Source: Candidatus Bathyarchaeota archaeon (lineage in GTDB: Archaea > Thermoproteota > Bathyarchaeia > 40CM-2-53-6 > RBG-13-38-9). Taken from it: a stretch of DNA of 60,824 nt. The notes beneath the pieces were generated by a model. That model made no database searches. It saw only the letters and a list, made by a program, of their open reading frames with translations, and had not been told where the DNA came from. The translations under genes and the position numbers were made by a program. Below, in pieces: positions 8,324 to 17,126 of the stretch. Every line of letters starts with the position of its first letter. The first letter of the stretch is position 1. Location of the stretch: contig JAOZGX010000051.1 in assembly GCA_026015185.1 (NCBI GenBank), positions 1 to 60,824 of the forward strand, given 5' to 3'.

Positions 8324-9763
8324 TTAAGATTTTTGTTGCTTAGTGATTTTGTCCTTTACAATTTCTTTAGTTAATTCTGGGTCAGCTTTGCCCTTTGTCA
8401 TCTCCATTATTTTTCCTATCAAAAAGTGCATTGCTTTCTCTTCTTTTAAAGCATCTTTTACTGCTTCACTATGTTTCTTGAATACTTCATCAGCCAATTT
8501 CTCGATTGTAGCTCGGGAGTGAATTCGAATTAAGCCCTTTTCTTTGATTATTATTTCAGGCTCCTTGCCCGTATCGATCATTTCCTCAAGTACTTCTTTG
8601 GCAATTTTTCCACTTATAGTTCCATCGTCAATTAGCTCAAGCATGTTCATAATATGCTTTGGTCCTATCTTCAATTCAGTTAACGTAATTGACTTCTCAT
8701 GAATATAACCTAGCAAATCCCCTACCAACCAATTGCTGATAATATCAGGTTTATCATATGATTCTAAGCATTCCTCAAAAAAGTCTGAAAGAATTTTATT
8801 ATTTACCAACACTTCAGCGTTCTGTGATGATATACTATATTTTTTCATCAAGCGATCTTTATGTGCATCAGGTAGCTCTGGCATCGTTGACTTGGTCTTT
8901 TCTATCAATTCTTTTTCTATGGCTATTGGTACTAAATCAGGTTCTGGAAAATATCTATAATCTTGTTCCTCCTCTTTAACACGTAGAGTAACTGTCACCC
9001 TCCTCAATTCATCCCAATGCCTCGTTTCCATTGCTGAACTAGCTCCTCTGCTTAGCAAATTTTTTTGTCTGGATATTTCAAAGCTTAAAGCTCTCTCTAC
9101 TTCTTTGAAGGACGAGATATTCTTGATTTCCACGCGTTTCCCCCCTGCTAATGAGATGTTTGCATCACATCTCATAGAACCTTCAAGTTCAGCGGATGAA
9201 ACTTCTAAATGCTCTAGAATGGACCTCAATTTTTGTAGAAAAATCCTGGCTTCCTTCGGCGAGTTCATATCGGGCTCAGTTACAATTTCCAAAAGAGCGA
9301 TACCTGCTCTATTATAATCAACTAAGGCGCTCTTTGAAGCATAAATGGTCCCTTCATAAGATATTCTAGCAGGATCTTCCTCAATTTGTATTCTTTGGAT
9401 TCTTACTTTCTTCTCTGGTAATAGCACATATCCTCCGGTTGACAGAGTAACCCCACCGGCTTTATCATACTGCGAAATTTGAAAATTCTTTGGCATATCA
9501 GGATAAAAATAATTTTTTCTGAAAAAGAACATCTTATCTGAAATTTTAGAGTTTAATGCTAATGCTACTAAGATTGCATCCTTGACAGCCTTCTCATTCA
9601 AAACAGGTAAAGTACCAGGTAGCCCCAGACAGACCGAACACACATAGGAATTGGCATCTTTTCCGCGATAATCAGTTGGACAGCTACAGAATAGTTTGGT
9701 TCTTAAGTTGGTTAATTGAGTATGTACTTCAAGTCCAATTTTGATTTCGGTCATCCCTTTCAT
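8324..9763 (-). CDS. gatB: Asp-tRNA(Asn)/Glu-tRNA(Gln) amidotransferase subunit B
   Basis: 479 residues. The N-terminus EIKIGLEVHTQL, the zinc-type CSCP...CSVCLGLPGTLP cluster (about residues 25-52), FFRKNYFYPDMPKNFQISQYD and the C-terminal YqeY-like helical domain (about 330-479) are diagnostic. GatB binds the mischarged tRNA and phosphorylates the aminoacyl side chain before amidation. Two in-frame ATGs, 9763 and 9754, are both possible starts; the second gives the more usual N-terminus. It is the last gene of aspS-gatC-gatA-gatB. Confidence 0.96.
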   Translation of the reverse strand: MKGMTEIKIGLEVHTQLTNLRTKLFCSCPTDYRGKDANSYVCSVCLGLPGTLPVLNEKAVKDAILVALALNSKISDKMFFFRKNYFYPDMPKNFQISQYDKAGGVTLSTGGYVLLPEKKVRIQRIQIEEDPARISYEGTIYASKSALVDYNRAGIALLEIVTEPDMNSPKEARIFLQKLRSILEHLEVSSAELEGSMRCDANISLAGGKRVEIKNISSFKEVERALSFEISRQKNLLSRGASSAMETRHWDELRRVTVTLRVKEEEQDYRYFPEPDLVPIAIEKELIEKTKSTMPELPDAHKDRLMKKYSISSQNAEVLVNNKILSDFFEECLESYDKPDIISNWLVGDLLGYIHEKSITLTELKIGPKHIMNMLELIDDGTISGKIAKEVLEEMIDTGKEPEIIIKEKGLIRIHSRATIEKLADEVFKKHSEAVKDALKEEKAMHFLIGKIMEMTKGKADPELTKEIVKDKITKQQKS

Positions 9764-9782
9764 CTCATAGAGATAATTATTT

Positions 9783-11225
9783 TCACTTCTTGAGGCTTTG
9801 TTCTAAAGTATAGGATGTCTGAATGAGTGTTCCCTCATTGAATGGTTTAGTCATAAATTGTATGCCAATCGGCAGATCATTATGGGAACCACATGGAATA
9901 GATATTGCAGGAGTTCCAGTAAGATTGGCAGGAACGGTGTCCAAATCGCACATATACATCTCTAGTGGATCCTTGGTTTTCTCTCCAAGCTTAAAGGGTA
10001 GAATTGGCATCGTAGGACCCACTAAGATATCATACTGTGCAAAAACCTTTTCAAAATCTGTTTTTATTAAGGTCCTAACTTTTTGTGCTTTCAAATAATA
10101 TTTATTATAATAACCTGCAGAAAGCGCATAGGTTCCTAAAATTATCCTCCTTTTGACTTCTTGACCAAATGCTTCTTTTCTATTCTTTGAAAAAGCTACA
10201 TCCCAATCTTGGGATTCATCCTCAATTCTAAATCCATATCTTATGCCGTCATATCTAGCTAGGTTCGAACTAGCCTCTGAGATCGCGATTATATAATAAG
10301 ATGCTAAAGCATAATCAAGGCTTTCGATAGATATTTCATCAAAATCTGCACCAAGGCCATTCATAGTGTGAATTGCATTCCAGACATTCTTCGATATATT
10401 ATCGTCTGTTCCTTCTCCGAAGAATTGTTTAGGTACACCAATTTTTAATCCTTTGACATGATCCTTCAGAAAGCCAGAATAATCGACTTTTGTTGAGTTT
10501 AAGGAAGTTGAATCCTTTTTATCATGACCTATCATACATTCTAATAAAATTGTGAGATCCCGTACATCTTTTGTTATGGGAGATATTTGCTCTAAGCTAT
10601 TTGCGTAAGCGATCAGCCCATACCTACTTACAAGGCCATAGGTCGGTTTCAGACCTACTACACCACAGAAGCTTGCAGGACATCTTACAGAACCTCCTGT
10701 ATCGGATCCTAAGCCTACAGTGGCTTCATTTGAGGCTACAGCAGCTGCACTTCCACCTGAAGACCCACCAGGAACTTTGCTAATGTCCAAAGGATTTAAT
10801 GTTGGCCCGAAATAACTGAATTCAGTTGAGGATCCCATTGCAAATTCGTCCATATTTGTTTTGCCTAATATTATAGCATCTTCTTTTTCAATCAAGTCTA
10901 CTACTGTGGCATTATAAGGAGGAATAAAATTCTCAAGCGCCTTTGAAGAGCAAGTAGTCTTTATATCCTTCGTACAAATGTTATCTTTAACAGCCATACC
11001 TACTCCACATAGCTTGCCTAATTTTTCGCCATGCTTAAGCTTAGCATCAATCTTTTTTGCTTTCTTAAGAGCCATATCTTCAGTTACTGTTAAAAAGGCA
11101 TGAATTTCTGGATCAATATCATTTATTCTCTGTAACAATGCATTGATGTATTCTAAAGCCGATAATTCTCTATTCTTTATTCTTTGCGCTATTTCGAATG
11201 CGGTAAGCTCGAACAGTTTATCCAT
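9783..11225 (-). CDS. gatA: Asp-tRNA(Asn)/Glu-tRNA(Gln) amidotransferase subunit A
   Basis: 480 residues, normal for the family. It has the amidase-signature catalytic Lys in GVGMAVKDNICT (about residue 79), the cis-Ser in PGGSSGGSAAAVA and the nucleophile region GSDTGGSVRCPASFCG. It releases ammonia from glutamine or asparagine and channels it to GatB. It sits 14 nt downstream of gatC and 19 nt upstream of gatB, so the three subunits are clearly co-transcribed. Confidence 0.97.
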   Translation of the reverse strand: MDKLFELTAFEIAQRIKNRELSALEYINALLQRINDIDPEIHAFLTVTEDMALKKAKKIDAKLKHGEKLGKLCGVGMAVKDNICTKDIKTTCSSKALENFIPPYNATVVDLIEKEDAIILGKTNMDEFAMGSSTEFSYFGPTLNPLDISKVPGGSSGGSAAAVASNEATVGLGSDTGGSVRCPASFCGVVGLKPTYGLVSRYGLIAYANSLEQISPITKDVRDLTILLECMIGHDKKDSTSLNSTKVDYSGFLKDHVKGLKIGVPKQFFGEGTDDNISKNVWNAIHTMNGLGADFDEISIESLDYALASYYIIAISEASSNLARYDGIRYGFRIEDESQDWDVAFSKNRKEAFGQEVKRRIILGTYALSAGYYNKYYLKAQKVRTLIKTDFEKVFAQYDILVGPTMPILPFKLGEKTKDPLEMYMCDLDTVPANLTGTPAISIPCGSHNDLPIGIQFMTKPFNEGTLIQTSYTLEQSLKK

Positions 11226-11239
11226 TATTCCAGCTGCCT

Positions 11240-11545
11240 CTAGACTATTCTAGGTGCTTTTACATATCTTCCCTTTATTTTAGGGACGTTTTTTAATACT
11301 TCATCAGAAGCACTAGATTCAGGCTCATCGACTCTCATTACATTGATTAACTCAACAACATGATGGGTGGGCGATAATTTCTCAACATCAGCTTCATCGA
11401 TCTTTTTAAAATAAGACAATATATCATTCAGCTGCTTACTGAATAGTTCCTCCTCTTCTTTAGATAATTCAATCTTAGCCAGCCATGAAAGGTGTTTTAT
11501 TTCCTTTTTTGAGATCTTTTCATTATTTTGCTTCATATTATTCAC
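11240..11545 (-). CDS. gatC: Asp-tRNA(Asn)/Glu-tRNA(Gln) amidotransferase subunit C
   Basis: 101 residues. The pattern ISKKEIKHLSWLAKIELSKEE, then FSKQLNDILSYFKKIDEADVE and a C-terminal RVDEP segment, is typical of GatC, the small subunit that wraps around and stabilises GatA-GatB. A second in-frame Met at residue 4 is an alternative start. It lies 4 nt after aspS and 14 nt before gatA. Confidence 0.92.
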   Translation of the reverse strand: MNNMKQNNEKISKKEIKHLSWLAKIELSKEEEELFSKQLNDILSYFKKIDEADVEKLSPTHHVVELINVMRVDEPESSASDEVLKNVPKIKGRYVKAPRIV

Positions 11546-11549
11546 ATCT

Positions 11550-12875
11550 CTATGGGGTTAATCTCGAAGGATCTCGTGGAAATAGAACTACCTCTCTTAT
11601 GTTCTCTTTACCAGTCAATACCATGATTAACCTATCAAAACCCAATCCAAATCCAGAGTGTGGAGGCATCCCATAATCAAATATTTTTAAATGATATTCA
11701 AAACGCTCTGGTTCTAATCCTTTATTTTTCAAGTTAGTAGTTAATACTTCTCTTGAATCGATCCTTGTTCCGCCGGAAGCAAGTTCAAGGGAGCCATACA
11801 TCAAGTCAAAGGATTCACAAATTTTTGGCTCATCTTTCTTTGATTTCATATAAAATGCCTTTGATGAAGTTGGCCAGTCAGTGATGAAATAGAATCCTGA
11901 GATTTTCTCCGAGCATTTCTTCAAAGTTGAAGTCGTTAGATCTTCTCCCCAATCAATTTTAACACCTCCTTTATTAAGAATTTCAAGAATTTCATTGTAT
12001 GTAAGTCGCTTAAATGGTGCCTTAGGTATCTCGATTTCTGGTTTTAATATTTCCAAATCATTTTGACATTTTTTATTTACAAAATCGACTATGGAACAGA
12101 TTAGGTCTTCAAGTAATTTCATTGAGTCTTTATAATCAACATATGCTTCCTCAACATCCACGGATATGGCTTCACTCAAATGCTTTTGAGTGTTAAATTG
12201 TTCGGCTCTGAATATTGGAGCTACTTCAAAGACTTTTTCTAGTGAGCCAGTTAATTGTTCTTTATAAAGCTGTGGGCTTTGTGCAAGAAAAGCTTCTTTG
12301 TTGTAATACAATAGAGGGAAAAGCTCAGCTCCACCTTCAGTTGCTGAAGCTATAATTTTTGGAGTATTTACTTCGATAAAATCCTTCTTCCTTAGAAATT
12401 CATATATTGCCCATGATGCTGCATTCCTTATTCTGAATATGGCTTGTACTTCAGGACGGCGTAAATCCAAAGCTCTTATGTCAAGTCGCTTATCTAGGGA
12501 TGGTAATTCGCGTTTAAATGGATTGAATGGTAAAGAGCTTTTGACGTAATCAAGGATCCTTATTTCATCAGGTATTAATTCAGCCCCTTGGGGTGCTTTA
12601 TCGATACTTTTTACTGTTCCACGAATTCCAAGAATGGAGTGTTCTTGTAGATTTTTAATTGTATCTAGAACCTCCCCAGAAACTTCTTCTTCCTTAATTG
12701 TAACCTGTAATTTCCCGTATTTATCCTGCAAAATAATGAATGTTATTCCTCTTTGTTCTCGGATACTTGCCACTCTACCAAATACTGTAATTCTTGAACC
12801 ATCAAGTTTCGGATTCAAATCTGATGAATAATGAGTCCTGCGCCAGGTTCCTAATTCTTGACTTTCTTTAGGCAA
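11550..12875 (-). CDS. aspS: Aspartyl-tRNA synthetase, archaeal type (probably non-discriminating)
   Basis: 441 residues from a TTG. An N-terminal OB-fold anticodon domain (about 1-105, with ITVFGRVASIREQRG) precedes the class II core: motif 2 region FEVAPIFRAEQFNTQKHLSE and motif 3 GLGFDRLIM near the C-terminus. At about 440 residues it is the short archaeal/eukaryotic form without the bacterial GAD insertion. Being the first gene of an operon with gatCAB suggests it charges both tRNA-Asp and tRNA-Asn, with GatCAB then amidating Asp-tRNA-Asn. That coupling is inference from context. Confidence 0.95.
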   Translation of the reverse strand: MPKESQELGTWRRTHYSSDLNPKLDGSRITVFGRVASIREQRGITFIILQDKYGKLQVTIKEEEVSGEVLDTIKNLQEHSILGIRGTVKSIDKAPQGAELIPDEIRILDYVKSSLPFNPFKRELPSLDKRLDIRALDLRRPEVQAIFRIRNAASWAIYEFLRKKDFIEVNTPKIIASATEGGAELFPLLYYNKEAFLAQSPQLYKEQLTGSLEKVFEVAPIFRAEQFNTQKHLSEAISVDVEEAYVDYKDSMKLLEDLICSIVDFVNKKCQNDLEILKPEIEIPKAPFKRLTYNEILEILNKGGVKIDWGEDLTTSTLKKCSEKISGFYFITDWPTSSKAFYMKSKKDEPKICESFDLMYGSLELASGGTRIDSREVLTTNLKNKGLEPERFEYHLKIFDYGMPPHSGFGLGFDRLIMVLTGKENIREVVLFPRDPSRLTP

Positions 12876-13130
12876 CTCTATACTCGCCGCAACTATATCT
12901 TGTAAATAAAATGATTTGTGGGTAATTTTATTATCCTATCATTTCATCATAATGTCTTTATTAAGTAATTCTGAACTAACAGTCTATTTGAATCTTAATC
13001 TAAAGCCTTTTAATAAAAGTCATGCAAAAACGTTTCGATTTTCACATTAAATTAAAAATGTTATAAAATCCAAAAAAACAATGCGATTAGTTTAAGTAAA
13101 TAATTACAATTTCTATCGTGGGATAATCTA
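12876..13130. promoter_or_regulatory. Divergent intergenic region between aspS and DUF1786 gene
   Basis: About 255 bp of AT-rich sequence between divergently read genes, so it must hold both promoters. TATA-like stretches occur near 12960 (minus) and near 13060-13075 (plus). I see no strong inverted repeat or RNA gene. Confidence 0.35.
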
Positions 13131-14201
13131 TTGAAAATTCTGGCTATGGATATCGGCTCAGGAACCAAGGACATTCTATTATACGATGAACGAAAAAATT
13201 TAGAAAATTGTACAAAGATGGTCTTACCTTCCCCTACAACTGTCTATGCTACTAAAGTAAATGAAGCTACTAAATCAGGGATCAATTTGCTTATTACAGG
13301 AGATACAATCGGAGGGGGCAAGATGACTTCAGCAATATCAAATCACCTAAAAAATGGTTTAGAGGTCTATATGTATCAAAAAGCAGCCTATTCCATAAGG
13401 AATGATATTGATGAGGTCAAAAGCTATGGTATAAAAATTATTGATGATAATAGATTGCCTAAAAATTTTGATGGTAAAATCTTAGAGATAAATGAAGTCA
13501 ATATAAATGATTTACATGAATTCCTATTAAACTTCAATGAGGATTTATCTGACGTTGACGTTGTTGCTATAGCTGTCCAAGATCACGGAGTTCCGCCTAA
13601 AGGCATGAGTAATAGAAAATTTCGAATAGACTTTATAAGAAAAAGAATATTTAAGAATCCAAACTTAGAAAGTTTAGCATTTATTGAGGATGATATTCCG
13701 AATAATTTCCTAAGAATGAAATCTGCTATTCAAGCTTCCAAAAGAGAACTTCCAAAATCCAAAGTTCTAGTAATGGATACAAGTTTAGTAGCTTTGAAAG
13801 GTTGTTCTTTAGATCCGATGGTTGTAAAAGACAATGCTATTCTAGCCGTCAACTTTGGAAATGAACATACTCTTGCTGCAATATTAATAGGGAATGTTGT
13901 TATTGGTATGATGGAACATCATACAGAATTATTAACAACAAAAAAAATTGCCTCTTTTCTAAACAAATTCATCGTTGGAGAATTAACTAACAAGGAAATG
14001 TACGATAATGGAGGGCATGGAACCTTTTATACTTCCAAGTTTCATAAAACGAAAATTGATAGTATTGTAGTTACTGGACCTAATAGAAACCTAATAGAGG
14101 ACACAGGATTGGACTATATTTTTGCATCGCCAGCTGGTGATATGATGATGACAGGACCTATTGGACTAGTTGAAATTTCTAAAGAATCCTTTTTCAGGTG
14201 A
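13131..14201 (+). CDS. DUF1786 family protein (actin/sugar-kinase-like ATPase fold)
   Basis: 356 residues from a TTG. The start ILAMDIGSGTKDILLYD followed by ENCTKMVLPSPT is the hallmark of the DUF1786 family, once labelled as putative pyruvate formate-lyase activating enzyme but lacking radical-SAM cysteines. The MDIGSGT phosphate-binding loop and a second GNEHTLAAI-type motif around residue 240 suggest an ASKHA (actin/hexokinase) nucleotide-binding fold. HGVPP at about residue 150 is also family-typical. The substrate is unknown. A TrmB-type regulator follows 91 nt downstream on the same strand. Confidence 0.85.
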   Translation: MKILAMDIGSGTKDILLYDERKNLENCTKMVLPSPTTVYATKVNEATKSGINLLITGDTIGGGKMTSAISNHLKNGLEVYMYQKAAYSIRNDIDEVKSYGIKIIDDNRLPKNFDGKILEINEVNINDLHEFLLNFNEDLSDVDVVAIAVQDHGVPPKGMSNRKFRIDFIRKRIFKNPNLESLAFIEDDIPNNFLRMKSAIQASKRELPKSKVLVMDTSLVALKGCSLDPMVVKDNAILAVNFGNEHTLAAILIGNVVIGMMEHHTELLTTKKIASFLNKFIVGELTNKEMYDNGGHGTFYTSKFHKTKIDSIVVTGPNRNLIEDTGLDYIFASPAGDMMMTGPIGLVEISKESFFR

Positions 14202-14292
14202 TTTTTAATCCGAGTAAGCCGTTTATTAGTCGAGATATTCAAATATATTCATAATATATTTAATAATTGATGATTCGACATAGGCGTTTTCC

Positions 14293-15087
14293 ATGAATAA
14301 AAGTAAGGAACTCTTAAAATCTCTAGGATTTTCAGATCATGAGAGTGAAATTTATCTAAGTCTTTTGGATAAACCTGAAGGAGAATCCATAGATTCCATA
14401 ATTTCGACTTATAAAATTCCGCCTGAGAAATTTGAAGAGGCCATAGGTAAATTAGTTGAAAAGGATCTCGTTAGCATAAAGAGCAACATTATGCTTGCAA
14501 ATGACCCTACACATTTTCTATCGAGAATCGTTGAGGAAAAACGTAATGAAACTGAGAATCTACTTCAGGAATTTTATGATAAAGCCTCGATCCTAGAAAG
14601 AGTTCTAAAACCAATTTATTTAGAAAAAAGACTTGGGATTAAACCAGAAGAACTGCTTGAGTCCATTGATGGGCTAGATAAAATGGAAAAAAGAACTTCT
14701 AAAATCATATCTGAAGCAGATAAAGAGATTTTCGTATTTGCTGAGAAATTTGATTGGTATGAAGATGTTCAGAAGAATTTCAAAAATGCACTTTCCAGAG
14801 GAGTAAAAGCCAAGATATTGATGATGGTTATTGATGAATACACGAAAAAAAGAGCGAAGGAATTACAGGAACTAGGGGCAGAGGTTAAACACTGCACTGA
14901 GAAATGGTATCCAGTTAGAGGAACTATGGTAGACAATAATGAGCTGATATTTGTGATATGGGCTACAAAGAAAGATGTGCCAAGACCATTACATTACAAG
15001 CCTCATTATACTAGAAACATAGGATTAATCAGAGTATTTTCTGACGCATTCAAAAAACGTTGGGAAGAAGCTTTACAGATCAAATGA
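14293..15087 (+). CDS. TrmB family transcriptional regulator
   Basis: 264 residues from an ATG. Residues 1-75 are a winged helix-turn-helix of TrmB type (LLKSLGFSDHESEIYLSLLD). A coiled-coil linker (about 80-105) leads to a C-terminal PLD-like regulatory domain (about 120-264: KEIFVFAEKFDWYEDVQ, then RGVKAKILMM). TrmB proteins regulate sugar uptake and metabolism genes in response to bound sugars. No transporter is adjacent; the nearest candidate targets are the DUF1786 gene before it and the nucleotide-sugar genes after it. Confidence 0.85.
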   Translation: MNKSKELLKSLGFSDHESEIYLSLLDKPEGESIDSIISTYKIPPEKFEEAIGKLVEKDLVSIKSNIMLANDPTHFLSRIVEEKRNETENLLQEFYDKASILERVLKPIYLEKRLGIKPEELLESIDGLDKMEKRTSKIISEADKEIFVFAEKFDWYEDVQKNFKNALSRGVKAKILMMVIDEYTKKRAKELQELGAEVKHCTEKWYPVRGTMVDNNELIFVIWATKKDVPRPLHYKPHYTRNIGLIRVFSDAFKKRWEEALQIK

Positions 15088-15098
15088 CTAATTGACTT

Positions 15099-15614
15099 TT
15101 AATAAACAATACTCTCAACAAACGATAATTCAGATTTACTAGTCCGTACAGATTTTATTAACTTAGGAGAAAGTTCAAATTCTAAAAAAATTCTTTCTAA
15201 GTTATCCAACAAATTCACATTACCATCCTTAATTTTGAAAAAATGTGTCAAGCAACTGCAATCAGATGAACCGAATTTATCTACTGGTATTGAAGCATAC
15301 AAATTCTTTTCTATTCTTTTTACAATTTTACATTCTAAATCAGTAGTAGAAGTAGCTAACATAACATGAGTAATTCTGACCATATTACTCTTAAGAAAGT
15401 AATCAATATGCCAAAATGCTTTCTTTTTAATTTTAATATGTCTTCTAATCCTACCTTCCAAAGAGCTTGAACCTTGGCCCAGTGCAGAACCAATATATAG
15501 GTATGTCCCTTCTTTGAAGGAAAATGAACCCATTTTTCCTATTTTTATTCGTGTAGATTTTGGTAAGTTAATTATCAGCGTATATATGCCCTTCAAGGGA
15601 GTGATTCCTACCAA
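15099..15614 (-). CDS. DUF123 (GIY-YIG-like) protein
   Basis: 171 residues. GIYTLIINL and GTYLYIGSALGQGSSSLEGRIRRH match the GIY-YIG-related DUF123 family, followed by the conserved WHIDYFL and SSDCSCLTHFF blocks. The family is found alone or fused to endonuclease III in archaea and some bacteria and is predicted to act in DNA processing. Activity is not established. It converges with the TrmB gene, leaving only 11 nt between the stops. Confidence 0.88.
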   Translation of the reverse strand: MVGITPLKGIYTLIINLPKSTRIKIGKMGSFSFKEGTYLYIGSALGQGSSSLEGRIRRHIKIKKKAFWHIDYFLKSNMVRITHVMLATSTTDLECKIVKRIEKNLYASIPVDKFGSSDCSCLTHFFKIKDGNVNLLDNLERIFLEFELSPKLIKSVRTSKSELSFVESIVY

Positions 15615-15752
15615 GAGATTTTAAAACAAAATAATTCTAAATCTTAATCAGAAGTATTATATCAAATAGATGCCTTTTTAGTTTCATTCTTAAGTGGACA
15701 TTTTCGATAATTTATTAGATCTGTTCTCCAAAGGATAGGAAGTGTCTAATCA

Positions 15753-16850
15753 ATGAAGGGTTTGATACTGGCGGGAGGTTTTGGGACGAGATTAAGACCT
15801 CTATCTTGTACAAGACCGAAATTACTTTTTCCAATAGCTGGCAGAACGATGTTAGAGTGGATTTTGAAAAATATCTGTGGAAGTGATGTTGAAGAATTAA
15901 TTCTAGCGGTAAATTATTTTGCAGAAATTCTTGAAAAGAGAGTTGGAGATAGAATGGGCGATACCAAGATTACATATTCGCTTGAATCCAAATCTCTAGG
16001 AACTGCTGGACCTGTGAAGAATGCAGAAAAAGAATTGCAAAATGGAGATACCTTTCTCACAATTAATGGAGATATTCTTGCAGAGATTCCTCTTAAGGAA
16101 ATGCTAGAAATCCATTCGAGTAATGAAGCCATAGTAACGGTTGCATTACACAAAGTTCAAGATCCAAGCAGATATGGTGTGGCGGAATTTGACGAAGAAA
16201 TGCATATTAAAAGATTCGTAGAAAAACCTAAGGAAAAGGAAGCTCCAAGCAGATGGATCAATGCAGGCATTTACTTGATGGAACCTGATATTCTGAAATA
16301 CATAACATCTGGCAAGAAAGTAAGTTTGGAAAAAGAAATATTTCCAGTTTTGGTGAAAGAGGAAAAATTATATGGATATAGGCTTGATGGAATTTGGTTC
16401 GATGTTGGAAATTTAAATGATTATAAGAAAGCTAATTATACAATGATTGAAGCTGAATCGAATAACCAACGTCTTTCAGATAAAGTCTTTGAAATAAATG
16501 ATAAAACGACTCTAGTCTCACCTTCTGTAATAAAAGAGGGAGTTACGATTGGAGATTACTCCGAGATTGGGCCGAATTCTGTAATAGGACATAATTCAAA
16601 TATCGGCAAAAGCAGCACTATTAAGAATTCTATCCTATTCGAGAACGTTAGTATTGGTGAGAATACAAAAATCGAAAACTCCATAATAGGTGGAGGAGTC
16701 TATATAGGCAACAATGTTACGATAGGCTGCGAATGTGTAATTAGTGATTATGTAGAAATACATGATGGAATTTCTATTTCCGAAGGTGCCATTATCTGCC
16801 CTTATAAAGAAGTTGAAGAGAATATTTCAGTTAATTCTCATATACTATAA
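15753..16850 (+). CDS. Nucleotidyltransferase with beta-helix domain, mannose-1-phosphate guanylyltransferase-like
   Basis: 365 residues from an ATG. N-terminal domain: AGGFGTRLRPLSCTRPK (about 6-23), LGTAGPVKNAE, the metal-binding NGDILAEI, VEKPKE and GIWFDVGNLNDY. The C-terminal third (about 250-355) has hexapeptide repeats (IGDYSEIGPNSVIGHNSNIG) of a left-handed beta-helix. This layout is that of archaeal GDP-mannose or dTDP-glucose pyrophosphorylases; GDP-mannose is my first guess. It begins a plus-strand run of sugar-activation genes and feeds NDP-sugar to glycosylation. Confidence 0.88.
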   Translation: MKGLILAGGFGTRLRPLSCTRPKLLFPIAGRTMLEWILKNICGSDVEELILAVNYFAEILEKRVGDRMGDTKITYSLESKSLGTAGPVKNAEKELQNGDTFLTINGDILAEIPLKEMLEIHSSNEAIVTVALHKVQDPSRYGVAEFDEEMHIKRFVEKPKEKEAPSRWINAGIYLMEPDILKYITSGKKVSLEKEIFPVLVKEEKLYGYRLDGIWFDVGNLNDYKKANYTMIEAESNNQRLSDKVFEINDKTTLVSPSVIKEGVTIGDYSEIGPNSVIGHNSNIGKSSTIKNSILFENVSIGENTKIENSIIGGGVYIGNNVTIGCECVISDYVEIHDGISISEGAIICPYKEVEENISVNSHIL

Positions 16851-16900
16851 TCAACATCCGACAATAGTGCAATCTCTTAATATAAATCATTAATTGTAAA

Positions 16901-17037
16901 GTCCGCGCGCTTTATATTGGATAGATCAAAAAGTTGTTCTCGATTTGCTTGAAGAAATCAATGCAAAAGTAATAGATTTTCAAAAAATCGAAGAACAAGG
17001 TTGGGAAAGTATACGTTATTTTGTTACGAAATTATAG
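16901..17037 (+). pseudogene. Possible gene remnant without a start codon
   Basis: About 44 open codons end at a TAG at 17035-17037 and read like a real protein tail (KVVLDLLEEINAKVIDF, then EEQGWESIRYF), but there is no usable start and a stop lies just upstream. It sits between two sugar-activation genes. It could be the tail of a deleted gene or chance. I do not recognise the family. Confidence 0.25.
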
Positions 17038-17126
17038 AATACATTAACTAATATTGATAAGTAGGAACATGAGAATAGAAAACCGCTAAAAAAGCTTGAA
17101 TTTCAATTATACATGGACTTGATTGG

